A DNA stretch of 64,000 nucleotides, taken from assembly GCF_002886045.1 (NCBI RefSeq), contig NZ_CP025791.1, forward strand, positions 5,099,001 through 5,163,000, written 5' to 3'. Shown here piece by piece: positions 57,667 to 64,000 of the stretch. The stretch is from Flavivirga eckloniae. GTDB lineage: Bacteria > Bacteroidota > Bacteroidia > Flavobacteriales > Flavobacteriaceae. Under the pieces are notes generated by a model. It worked only from the letters and a program-made list of their open reading frames with translations. It had not been told where the DNA came from and ran no database searches. Position 1 is the first letter of the stretch. Every line of letters starts with the position of its first letter. The position numbers and the translations under genes are program-made.

Positions 57667-58257
57667 ATGATTAAGGAAAAAGGGCAAGTACTATTAGACT
57701 ATATTAATAAATATGTTTCTTTAACCGAAGCAGAAAAGGACATCCTTTTATCTAAAGTCACTTACAGGAAGTACTTAAAGGGACAGTTTATTGTGCAACA
57801 GGGCGATGTATGCAAATATGAATGTTTTGTATTATCTGGTTGTACCAAAACATTTTATATGGATTCTGACGGACAGGAGCATATCGTAATGTTTTCTATT
57901 GAAGATTGGTGGACCTCAGATATGGGAAGTTTTATAACACAAACTCCAGCCGATTATAATGTGCAGTGCTTGGAAAACACCGAGCTCATTTTGTTTTCTT
58001 ACGATATTATTGAAGATTTATATGCGGCTATTCCAAAATTAGAACGGTTTTTTAGACAAATCATTCAAAGAGCGTTAGTTGCTTCACAAAAGCGTATCGT
58101 TAGACGTTTTAGTCTTTCTGCTAAAGAGAGGTATATTTATTTTAGAAATCAATACCCTAAAATAGAACAGCGAATTCCCCAATATATGGTTGCTTCTTAT
58201 TTAGGAATTACCAAAGAGTTTTTAAGCAAGATAAAGAAGGAACTTGCTTTGAAATAA
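57667..58257 (+). CDS. Crp/Fnr-family transcriptional regulator
   Basis: 196 residues. The jelly-roll domain covers about 15-115 (YRKYLKGQFIVQQGDVCKYECFVLSGCTK, cited as GQFIVQQGDVC, and MFSIEDWWTSDMGSFI). The helix-turn-helix is short: YMVASYLGITKEFLSKIKKEL (about 174-194). No Fnr-type Cys cluster and no clear cAMP-pocket signature are seen. It follows the DinB/DUF1572 gene with a one-base gap. A perfect palindrome AATGTTAA-N6-TTAACATT begins three bases past its stop and precedes the yceI gene. Confidence 0.88.
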   Translation: MIKEKGQVLLDYINKYVSLTEAEKDILLSKVTYRKYLKGQFIVQQGDVCKYECFVLSGCTKTFYMDSDGQEHIVMFSIEDWWTSDMGSFITQTPADYNVQCLENTELILFSYDIIEDLYAAIPKLERFFRQIIQRALVASQKRIVRRFSLSAKERYIYFRNQYPKIEQRIPQYMVASYLGITKEFLSKIKKELALK

Positions 58258-58260
58258 TAA

Positions 58261-58282
58261 AATGTTAATCTAGTTTAACATT
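58261..58282. promoter_or_regulatory. Crp/Fnr-type palindrome before the yceI gene
   Basis: AATGTTAA (58261-58268) and TTAACATT (58275-58282) are perfect inverted arms around six bases. It resembles the palindrome at 18301-18320, which likewise lies just past a Crp/Fnr gene. It may bind the regulator encoded upstream and control the yceI gene, whose ATG is about 90 bases away. Confidence 0.6.
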
Positions 58283-58373
58283 ATTTTATAATCTATATTA
58301 TTTTCAAGAACAATAATCTTTCAGACATTTGTAATGTATTAATTAAACATGGAAACCATATAAAAACAGCAAC

Positions 58374-58952
58374 ATGAAAAACACAATTAAAAATTTAGCA
58401 GCATTGGTAATTGTAGCATTTGTTACATTGTCGTTTACAGCTATAGAAGGTGATAAAAAAGAGATAAAAACAGATAAAAGTAAAGTGGTTTGGAAAGGTT
58501 ATAAAGTAACTGGATCTCATGAAGGAACCATTTCAATACAATCTGGTTTTTTAAATTTTGAAGCAGATAAATTAACTGGTGGGGAGTTTGTTATAGATAT
58601 GACTACTATAAACACCACAGATTTACAAGGCGAGTATAAAGGAAAATTAGATGGGCATTTAAAATCTGATGATTTTTTTGGTACCTCTAAGTACCCTACT
58701 GCAAAATTAGTATTTACTGAAGTTAAAGCTTCTGGTAAAAATGCTTATGCCGTTACTGGTGATTTAACTATAAAAGGTAAAACAAATGCTGTTCAATTTA
58801 CAATCTCTGTTTACGGAAATAAAGCAACAGCGTCTTTAAAAATTGATAGAACAAAATATGGTGTTAAGTACGGTTCGACTAGCTTTTTTGAAAACTTAAA
58901 GGATAAAGCTATTTATGATGAATTTGATTTAGTATCAGATTTAGAGTTTTAA
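58374..58952 (+). CDS. YceI-family exported lipocalin-like protein
   Basis: 192 residues. Signal peptide (KNTIKNLAALVIVAFVTLSFTA). The rest is the YceI beta barrel: KVVWKGYKVTGSHEGTISIQSG (cited as WKGYKVTGSHEGTI, about 40-53), then GGEFVIDMTTINTTDL and HLKSDDFFGTSKYPTAKLVF (about 87-106) and VTGDLTIKGKTNAVQFTI (about 126-143), all with the family's spacing. Members bind amphiphiles such as polyisoprenoids in the periplasm and are often induced by stress. It has a promoter region with a Crp/Fnr-type palindrome, and a strong hairpin downstream. Confidence 0.93.
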   Translation: MKNTIKNLAALVIVAFVTLSFTAIEGDKKEIKTDKSKVVWKGYKVTGSHEGTISIQSGFLNFEADKLTGGEFVIDMTTINTTDLQGEYKGKLDGHLKSDDFFGTSKYPTAKLVFTEVKASGKNAYAVTGDLTIKGKTNAVQFTISVYGNKATASLKIDRTKYGVKYGSTSFFENLKDKAIYDEFDLVSDLEF

Positions 58953-59015
58953 TCAAAAAGAATTTTTTATTATAAAATTGGTTAATAATAAAGAAGCAGT
59001 TTAAAAACTGCCAGT

Positions 59016-59075
59016 CAGAGCGTAACGAAGAATCTAATAAATAAATTAAAAGATTCTTCGTTACGCTCTGATTGT
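59016..59075 (+). terminator. Long perfect hairpin after yceI, also repeat-like
   Basis: A 20-base perfect stem (59016-59035 pairing with 59051-59070) encloses a 15-base loop; the left arm is CAGAGCGTAACGAAGAATCT. A moderately T-rich tail follows. It works as a terminator for yceI, but both arms also resemble dispersed flavobacterial repeats with the core GAGCGTAACGAAGAATCT, so it may be a REP-like element serving as terminator. Confidence 0.75.
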
Positions 59076-59080
59076 TTTTA

Positions 59081-59088
59081 TAATTTTG
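59081..59088 (+). promoter_or_regulatory. -7 element TAATTTTG directly before the GNAT gene
   Basis: TAATTTTG matches TAnnTTTG and ends only five bases before the ATG at 59094. If used, the transcript would be leaderless or nearly so. No -33 box is evident because the hairpin occupies that place. Confidence 0.4.
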
Positions 59089-59093
59089 GACTA

Positions 59094-59627
59094 ATGACTA
59101 TTACATTCGCAAATTTTAAAATAGCTCCTTTAGAGATCAACGAGAGTGAAAAGTTTTTCAATCTAATTGATACGAATAGAAAGCGGTTAGAAGATTTTTT
59201 TGCAGGAACGGTATCTAAAACCAGAACACTTCATGATACCATAACTTATTGCCACGAAATAAAGCAGAAGGAAAAAGATAAAAGTTATTTTCCATTTATA
59301 ATTAGAGATTTACAAACAGATGCCTTTATTGGATTGATTGATATTAAAAATATCGATTGGAATATCCCAAAAGCAGAAATAGGCTATTTTATTGATGCTA
59401 AGTACGAAGGACAAGGGGTAATTTCTAAGGCTTTAGGATTGGTTATTGAATATCTTTCTGAAACCTACCATTTTAAGAAGCTATTATGCCGATCTAATAG
59501 CAGGAATATTGGAAGCATAGCTGTAGCCAAGAAAAATGGTTTTACATTAGAAGGGACTATTAAAAGGGATTATAAAACAACTAAAGGAGAGCTTGTTGAC
59601 TTAGATTATTACGGACGTATTTTTTAG
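59094..59627 (+). CDS. GNAT-family N-acetyltransferase (RimJ/RimL-like)
   Basis: 177 residues. FIIRDLQTDAFIGLIDIKNIDWN, then IGYFIDAKYEGQGVISKALGLVIEY (cited as EGQGVISKAL, about 103-112, the acetyl-CoA pyrophosphate loop) and CRSNSRNIGSIAVAKKNGFTLEGTIKRD (cited as NIGSIAVAKKNGFTLEG) are motifs of the RimJ/RimL subgroup. These enzymes acetylate protein N-termini, ribosomal proteins or small amines. The acceptor is unknown. It is transcribed alone. Confidence 0.92.
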   Translation: MTITFANFKIAPLEINESEKFFNLIDTNRKRLEDFFAGTVSKTRTLHDTITYCHEIKQKEKDKSYFPFIIRDLQTDAFIGLIDIKNIDWNIPKAEIGYFIDAKYEGQGVISKALGLVIEYLSETYHFKKLLCRSNSRNIGSIAVAKKNGFTLEGTIKRDYKTTKGELVDLDYYGRIF

Positions 59628-59754
59628 CTAACCTCATGCCAAATCAAGATTTATTCACAGTTTCTTAACTTAAATGGTATAAAAAAATCCCTTAGAGGTA
59701 AATTTTAATCCTTATTATATAATTTTACCCGACTACTTTAGCCGTTTAGAAAAG

Positions 59755-59856
59755 ATAGTTTAGGAATTTTTAGAAAATTCTTTGATTGTTTATCTAAAAT
59801 ATAGATATTTAAAAATTAAGAGGTGCCTCCAGTTACTGGAGACCTCTTTTTTAATT
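59755..59856 (+). ncRNA. Candidate structured small RNA ending in a terminator
   Basis: Two weak stems (GAATTTTTAGAAAATTC at 59765-59780 region and TATCTAAAATATAGATA at about 59791-59807) precede a strong terminator hairpin (59819-59848). There is no coding gene for about 190 bases upstream of the terminator. No clear promoter was identified. It could be instead the untranslated end of the GNAT transcript. Confidence 0.3.
59819..59856 (+). terminator. Orphan Rho-independent terminator
   Basis: AGAGGT (59819-59824) and CTCCAGT (59827-59833) pair with ACTGGAG (59835-59841) and ACCTCT (59842-59847), giving a 13-bp stem with a 2-base bulge, followed by a T run. It lies about 190 bases after the GNAT stop, unusually far for that gene. 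Confidence 0.8.
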
Positions 59857-60162
59857 TCTAAAAGGTAGTTAGAAACCTACAGAATTTTCAACTTTTTTTA
59901 GTACTAAAAGTAATAATTTTCATGTTCCTTACTATAAATATATGCTGAAACATAACTAGTTATAGTTTTAAAACATAGATAAACTGCACATTTTTAAATT
60001 AAAATTATTACAAAAAAATGTATGTTAAAGAACTTTCTTTCCAAGAGTTGAAAAAACAATAAGATTCCATTCGTCGTAAAAAATAATTACATATTTTTAC
60101 AACTATAGGGATTAATTATTGATTAAATTTTGATAAAGTGCAGATTTCGTTTTCAGCGCAAA

Positions 60163-61743
60163 ATGCTTTGTGTTTGTGCAATTCTATTATTTTCTAGAAT
60201 GCTATGCTATGCCCAAGATTTTGAGGGCTACGAGCGGTTTGTTGACTCTGCCGAAGTATATATTGATTATGATGTAGAGAAGACTATAACTTTTTTAGAT
60301 TCTATTCCCAAACCTGTAGCCGACTACCTTACAGGTAATATTGCCGATTATTATATTATAAAATCGTTAATCTATGACGAGAAGGACGATTTTGTTAAGT
60401 CTCACCAAGCCTGTTCTTTAGCATTAAAGTATGCTTTAGAGGAAGGGAATTATGAAGTAGCGGGAGAAGCTAGTATAGAACTGTTTTCTTGTTTTTATTA
60501 TATCAATGATAAAGACCCGAAGGCTTACAAACATTTGGAAGATGCAAGAGATTATTATAAGTTATCTGGTTATAAGCATGGTGATTTAGAAGTAGATATC
60601 ACCTATGCTTATGCTAAACACCTTGATGGAGAATATGAAATATGTAATGCCTTAATACTAGATAAGTTAGACGCATATAAAAGCGTTAAGGACGATGATG
60701 TTTATTATTATATGTTTGCAACGCATATGTTATGTCATAACTATCTGGAATTAAAAAATTTAGATTCTACTTATAGATACTTTAGCGTGTTTAGGGCTTT
60801 AAAAGATAACCCTACAAATAATTCATATAATTATAACTCTTTTGAAGCTACAATACATATGTGTTTTGCAGAAGCTCATTTTGAGAACAAACAAATGGAT
60901 TCTACGTTTTATTATCTGTCTAAATTGTCTAAGTATAGAAAGTTTATGGCAGATGATGTTGAGAAAGATTTCTTAAAACTATCTATTGAGTCCCATGAGT
61001 TTTCTGGTAATGAAAAAGCCATCAAGGCTTATAAAGATTCGTTAAGGCTTTTTGAAAACAAGATGTATAAAAGCATTATGACTGCCAGCTTTGAAGCAAA
61101 TGAAGACCTGATAAAAACAGAAACCAAATTAGAAGCCTTAGATAACGAAAAGTTCTTTAATGGTGTATTGGTTATTGTGTTGCTTTTAGGCTTTACTCTA
61201 ATAAGCTTTTTATATGCCAGTTTTTATAGAAAACAAAAGCTTAAAGTGGCAAGTTTAGATGACCAATCAAGCAATTTGTCGTATCTAAAATCTAATAATG
61301 AGAAATTAGCAGTAAAAGTTCAAGGATTGGAAGATTATATACGTAGCTTAAAGAAAGAAATAAAATTAATATCAACAATAGGCGAGGTCTCTACACAACG
61401 CATAAAGATTAAAGAATTATATAAAAACTTACACCTTAATTCGTCTACAATTATCGATAAAAGTGAAAATCATTTAGAACTGGTTAATGATCTTAATGTT
61501 AACTTTTTTCAGAAAATAAATGAAATGCATCCGCAGTTGAGTAATTCCGAAATTATTATTTGCTATTATCTATATGTCGGTTTTAAAAATAAAGAAATAG
61601 CGGTTTTCTTAAATACTTCGATAAGAGCTATTGAAAGCAAGCGTTACCGTATTACTAAAAAGCTTGATTTCTGTAGAGGAAAAATGACATTGCTTGATTA
61701 CCTTAAAGAAACCTTTAAAGGCTCAGAAACTGTATTGTCTTGA
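60163..61743 (+). CDS. TPR-transmembrane-HTH regulator (SusR-like/LuxR-type fold)
   Basis: The frame opens with a TTG at 60130; I use the ATG at 60163, where MLCVCAILLFSRMLCYAQ is a signal peptide (526 residues). The N-terminal 330 residues are helical repeats of TPR type in the periplasm. One membrane helix (FFNGVLVIVLLLGFTLISFLYASF, cited as its core LVIVLLLGFTLISFLY) follows, then a coiled coil, then a C-terminal helix-turn-helix: LSNSEIIICYYLYVGFKNKEIAVFLNTSIRAIESKRYRI (cited as GFKNKEIAVFLNTSIRAIESKRYRI in two parts), LuxR/GerE-like. Proteins of this layout are membrane-bound one-component sensors in Bacteroidota. The target genes are unknown. Confidence 0.82.
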   Translation: MLCVCAILLFSRMLCYAQDFEGYERFVDSAEVYIDYDVEKTITFLDSIPKPVADYLTGNIADYYIIKSLIYDEKDDFVKSHQACSLALKYALEEGNYEVAGEASIELFSCFYYINDKDPKAYKHLEDARDYYKLSGYKHGDLEVDITYAYAKHLDGEYEICNALILDKLDAYKSVKDDDVYYYMFATHMLCHNYLELKNLDSTYRYFSVFRALKDNPTNNSYNYNSFEATIHMCFAEAHFENKQMDSTFYYLSKLSKYRKFMADDVEKDFLKLSIESHEFSGNEKAIKAYKDSLRLFENKMYKSIMTASFEANEDLIKTETKLEALDNEKFFNGVLVIVLLLGFTLISFLYASFYRKQKLKVASLDDQSSNLSYLKSNNEKLAVKVQGLEDYIRSLKKEIKLISTIGEVSTQRIKIKELYKNLHLNSSTIIDKSENHLELVNDLNVNFFQKINEMHPQLSNSEIIICYYLYVGFKNKEIAVFLNTSIRAIESKRYRITKKLDFCRGKMTLLDYLKETFKGSETVLS

Positions 61744-62080
61744 TTTTGAGCATCTTTCTGATTTTAAAAAGTTCAAGAAACCCGATAAACAACTCTTTTT
61801 GGGCAATGCGTAATAAATGAGTAGTGGTTTATTCTTTGTTTTTATTCTAGTTTTTAATATTTGTAACGCTATTAATCAATGTTAATCCGCCTAACTTAAA
61901 CCTACTTAAAGATTTGCTTTTATTAGGTTGGCTAAAATTATAGTTTACAATTAAAAACACTAAGTTATATTTTAGAAATAAAAGCAAAACGTTGTGGGAT
62001 TAATTTCAGATAAACTAGTCTAAATTAGTTTATGTCTGTTATAGATATATTCTTTAAAGTTTATTTGGTTGGATAGTAAG
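61744..62080. other. Intergenic region before the acyl-CoA carboxylase
   Basis: No gene is supported between the convergent regulator and carboxylase genes. CAGATAAACTA...TAGTTTATGTCTG near 62007-62038 forms an imperfect inverted repeat. Otherwise AT-rich. Confidence 0.5.
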
Positions 62081-62107
62081 AAAAAGGAGCCTTCTGGCTC
62101 CTTTTTT
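62081..62107. terminator. Bidirectional terminator
   Basis: GGAGCC (62086-62091) and GGCTCC (62096-62101) enclose TTCT, flanked by five A on the left and six T on the right, so it can end transcripts from both sides. It lies between the plus-strand regulator gene and the minus-strand carboxylase gene, 23 bases past the latter's stop. Confidence 0.85.
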
Positions 62108-62129
62108 ATTTATGAATGTTATTGATTGT

Positions 62130-63671
62130 TTATAAAGGAATGTTTCCATGTTTTCTTTTAGGAGTATCTACATGTTTATCCTCTAGCATAGAAAATGCTT
62201 TAATTAGTTTTCTCCTTGTATTTTTTGGTAAAATAACTTCATCAATAAAACCACGTCTTGCAGCTCTATAAGGGTTGGCAAATTTATCTGCATACTCGGC
62301 TTCTTTTTCTGCTAATTTTTCGGCAGGGTTATCTGCAGCAGCAATTTCCCTTCTAAAAATAATTTCACTAGCACCTTTGGCACCCATAACAGCAATTTCT
62401 GCTCCTGGCCAAGCGTAATTTAAATCGGCTCCAATATGTTTGGAATTCATGACGTCGTAAGCACCGCCATAGGCTTTTCTGGTAATAACCGTTACCCGAG
62501 GTACAGTAGCCTCGCTTAAGGCATATAGTAATTTGGCACCATGAACAATAATACCATTCCATTCTTGATCGGTTCCAGGTAAAAAGCCAGGAACGTCAAC
62601 TAACACTAACAGCGGAATATTAAAACAATCGCAGAATCGTGTGAAACGAGCTGCCTTTTTCGAACTTTTAACACCAAGCACACCAGCTAAAAACATAGGT
62701 TGATTTGCTATAATACCAATGCTTCGACCACCAAGTCTGGCAAAACCAACAATAATATTTTCAGCATAATCCTTATGAATTTCATAAAAAGAATCTTCAT
62801 CAATAATACCTTCAATCACCTCGTGCATATCATAAGGTTTGTTAGGGTTTTCTGGTACAATATCAGATAAAACATCCCTTACTTCATCTTGTAATTCAAA
62901 GTCCAATGTCTTAGGTGTTTCCGTATTGTTTTGTGGTAAATAGCTCAATAGTGTTTTAATATCTTCTAAACACTGAATATCGTTTATGGATGTTTTATGA
63001 GCTACACCAGATTTTGAGGCATGGGTATAAGCACCTCCCAATTCTTCGCTGGTTACCTCTTGATTGGTCACCGTTTTAACAACGTTAGGCCCGGTTACAA
63101 ACATATAGCTTGTGTTCTCTACCATTAAGGTGAAATCGGTCATGGCAGGGGAGTACACGGCTCCACCGGCGCAAGGACCCATAATAGCAGAAATTTGTGG
63201 AATCACACCAGAGCTTTGCACATTTCTGTAAAATATATCTGCATAGCCACCAAGCGACTTAACACCTTCTTGTATACGAGCACCTCCAGAATCGTTTAGA
63301 CCAATTATTGGCGCACCAACTTTAACAGCCAAATCCATGATCTTACATATTTTTTCGGCATGCGTTTCAGATAAAGCCCCTCCAAAAACCGTAAAATCCT
63401 GAGCATAAACATAAACCAATCTACCATTTACAGTACCGTAACCAGTAATAACACCATCTCCAAAATAAATTTCATTTTCCATACCAAAATCGGTGGTTCT
63501 GTGAGTTACTAAAACCCCGATCTCTTCAAAAGAACCTTCGTCCATTAGGTAATTAACACGTTCTCTTGCTGTGAGTTTCTTTTTTTCGTGTTGTTTGTCG
63601 ATACGTTTTTGGCCACCACCTAAATGGGCTAAGGCTACACGTTCGTTTAGTTTTTTTATTTTTGAATCCAT
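62130..63671 (-). CDS. Acyl-CoA carboxylase, carboxyltransferase (beta) subunit, PccB-like
   Basis: 513 residues, the standard length of propionyl-CoA carboxylase beta. [25 protein letters not shown] (cited as [11 protein letters not shown], about 119-129) and [16 protein letters not shown] (about 149-164) form the acyl-CoA oxyanion holes of the first crotonase half. [23 protein letters not shown] and [20 protein letters not shown] (cited as FLPGTDQE and [14 protein letters not shown]) form the second. It transfers CO2 from biotin to propionyl- or acetyl-CoA. It lies downstream of the biotin carboxylase gene on the same strand, with about 125 bases between, likely one operon. Confidence 0.95.
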   Translation of the reverse strand: MDSKIKKLNERVALAHLGGGQKRIDKQHEKKKLTARERVNYLMDEGSFEEIGVLVTHRTTDFGMENEIYFGDGVITGYGTVNGRLVYVYAQDFTVFGGALSETHAEKICKIMDLAVKVGAPIIGLNDSGGARIQEGVKSLGGYADIFYRNVQSSGVIPQISAIMGPCAGGAVYSPAMTDFTLMVENTSYMFVTGPNVVKTVTNQEVTSEELGGAYTHASKSGVAHKTSINDIQCLEDIKTLLSYLPQNNTETPKTLDFELQDEVRDVLSDIVPENPNKPYDMHEVIEGIIDEDSFYEIHKDYAENIIVGFARLGGRSIGIIANQPMFLAGVLGVKSSKKAARFTRFCDCFNIPLLVLVDVPGFLPGTDQEWNGIIVHGAKLLYALSEATVPRVTVITRKAYGGAYDVMNSKHIGADLNYAWPGAEIAVMGAKGASEIIFRREIAAADNPAEKLAEKEAEYADKFANPYRAARRGFIDEVILPKNTRRKLIKAFSMLEDKHVDTPKRKHGNIPL

Positions 63672-63797
63672 AATTTAGTGAGCTTTGTTATTCTACACCA
63701 ATGTGCGTAATTGTTTGTTGTTAAATAGATTCCGTATATACCTCTACTTATTAAGACACTGTTAAAGAAGCTTTGGTATGGAACTACGGAACGATAG

Positions 63798-64000
63798 TTA
63801 ATTAGGTACTCTTAATAATTTTTGGTCTTCTATATATTGTTTTACTGCAAGAAAGGCAGCAATTCTAGCTTCTTTTTCTGTTTGTTCCTTTAAGGCTTCT
63901 GGCGAATAGAAATTTTTAACAAAATGCGTGTCAAAATTTCCAGAACGGAAAGCTTCATGCTCGCAAACAAATTTTCCAAAAGGAAGGGTAGTTTGAACAC
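63798..64000 (-). CDS. Biotin carboxylase, C-terminal fragment (start outside window)
   Basis: The reading frame enters the window at its right end and stops at 63798, giving 66 visible residues. VQTTLPFGKFVCEHEAFRSG (about the first 20) and NFDTHFVKNFY are the C-terminal biotin-carboxylase segments of acyl-CoA carboxylase alpha subunits in Bacteroidota. The end, LAVKQYIEDQKLLRVPN, has no biotin-attachment M-K-M motif, so the biotin carrier is elsewhere. It is upstream of the PccB-like gene. Short length and window truncation limit certainty on the exact subtype. Confidence 0.8.
   Translation of the reverse strand, partial: VQTTLPFGKFVCEHEAFRSGNFDTHFVKNFYSPEALKEQTEKEARIAAFLAVKQYIEDQKLLRVPN

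Larger units (their letters stand above)
59628..60162. other. Long intergenic region with candidate small RNA
   Basis: About 535 bases without a supported gene. It contains, at 59755-59856, three consecutive short stems ending in a strong terminator (annotated separately); the rest is AT-rich. No full promoter consensus was seen for the gene at 60163. Confidence 0.5.

Noticed and set aside
1-64000. tRNA, rRNA, riboswitch, integrase or attachment site.
   Set aside because: No cloverleaf with CCA-type ends, rRNA signature, known riboswitch core, recombinase gene or flanking repeats were recognised by eye; a covariance-model search could still find short RNAs.

Overview
The window is AT-rich chromosomal DNA from a member of the Bacteroidota, most likely a marine member of the Flavobacteriaceae. 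The signs are: starts without Shine-Dalgarno sequences, several promoters of the TTG / TAnnTTTG type, DUF5606, DUF3857-transglutaminase and tRNA_anti-like lipoproteins, a CrtYcd-type lycopene cyclase with CrtZ (zeaxanthin pathway), GH16 and GH43 polysaccharide hydrolases, and small palindromic repeats resembling those dispersed in flavobacterial genomes. I saw no tRNA, rRNA, CRISPR array, transposase, integrase or phage module.

Region 1 (1-14036) is a surface-glycan locus. It holds two FkbM methyltransferases, a WaaP/Kdo-kinase-like lipid A core kinase, and a tight six-gene run: NDP-sugar epimerase homologue, DegT aminotransferase, GtrB/ArnC-like polyprenyl-phosphate sugar transferase, methyltransferase, GT-C-type membrane protein, FkbM. 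Further on are a GT2/GT7C transferase, a WaaE-like transferase, UDP-galactopyranose mutase divergent from a galactofuranosyltransferase-like gene, and a GT9 heptosyltransferase. Together they look like LPS core/O-antigen assembly with an amino sugar and galactofuranose. Two genes here carry near-duplicate leaders.

Region 2 (14138-19909) holds housekeeping genes: dapD, ruvX, def, DUF5606, a Crp/Fnr regulator, a lipoprotein with two related halves, and a TlpA-like thioredoxin. Region 3 (19890-24308) is a carotenoid operon, crtI-crtB-crtZ-crtYcd. It is preceded by a MerR/B12 regulator with the CarH photoreceptor signatures, and palindromic or tandem operator-like sequences precede both carH and crtI. 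Region 4 (24574-30097) has a surface fibre-like protein, ChrA, a TfoX-N protein, alpha-carbonic anhydrase and an AGCS amino-acid symporter.

Region 5 (30245-42411) is built around acetate: DUF4212 plus SSS symporter, acetyl-CoA synthetase, and a CBS/DUF294 protein with a DnaQ-like exonuclease. A pair of DUF3857 proteins (one with an intact and one with a degenerate transglutaminase site) and a HYR-GH16 lipoprotein sit among them. Region 6 (42444-49339) has FAH hydrolase, methyltransferase, LysE exporter, a 0.9-kb gene-free repeat island, a GH43 lipoprotein and an MsbA-like ABC exporter.

Region 7 (49396-53268) is an unusual minus-strand cluster: OB-fold lipoprotein, TPR protein, small membrane protein, Spo0M/arrestin-like protein, a bacterial voltage-gated channel with a Ca2+-like selectivity filter, and an Imm33-like protein. 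Region 8 (53641-64000) contains two DinB proteins, a Bcr/CflA MFS pump, an FKBP lipoprotein, a cyclase-family hydrolase, a second Crp/Fnr regulator followed by a palindrome and yceI, a GNAT enzyme, a TPR-TM-HTH regulator, and an acyl-CoA carboxylase (carboxyltransferase complete, biotin carboxylase cut by the window edge).

The observations most worth checking are the channel filter and its Spo0M partner, the CarH/crt operators, the matched palindromes after both Crp/Fnr genes, the duplicated glycan leaders, the Tyr-to-Asn epimerase, the heptad repeat arrays and the 45-kb repeat island. I found no single clearly unprecedented multi-gene system. Region 7 is the nearest candidate.
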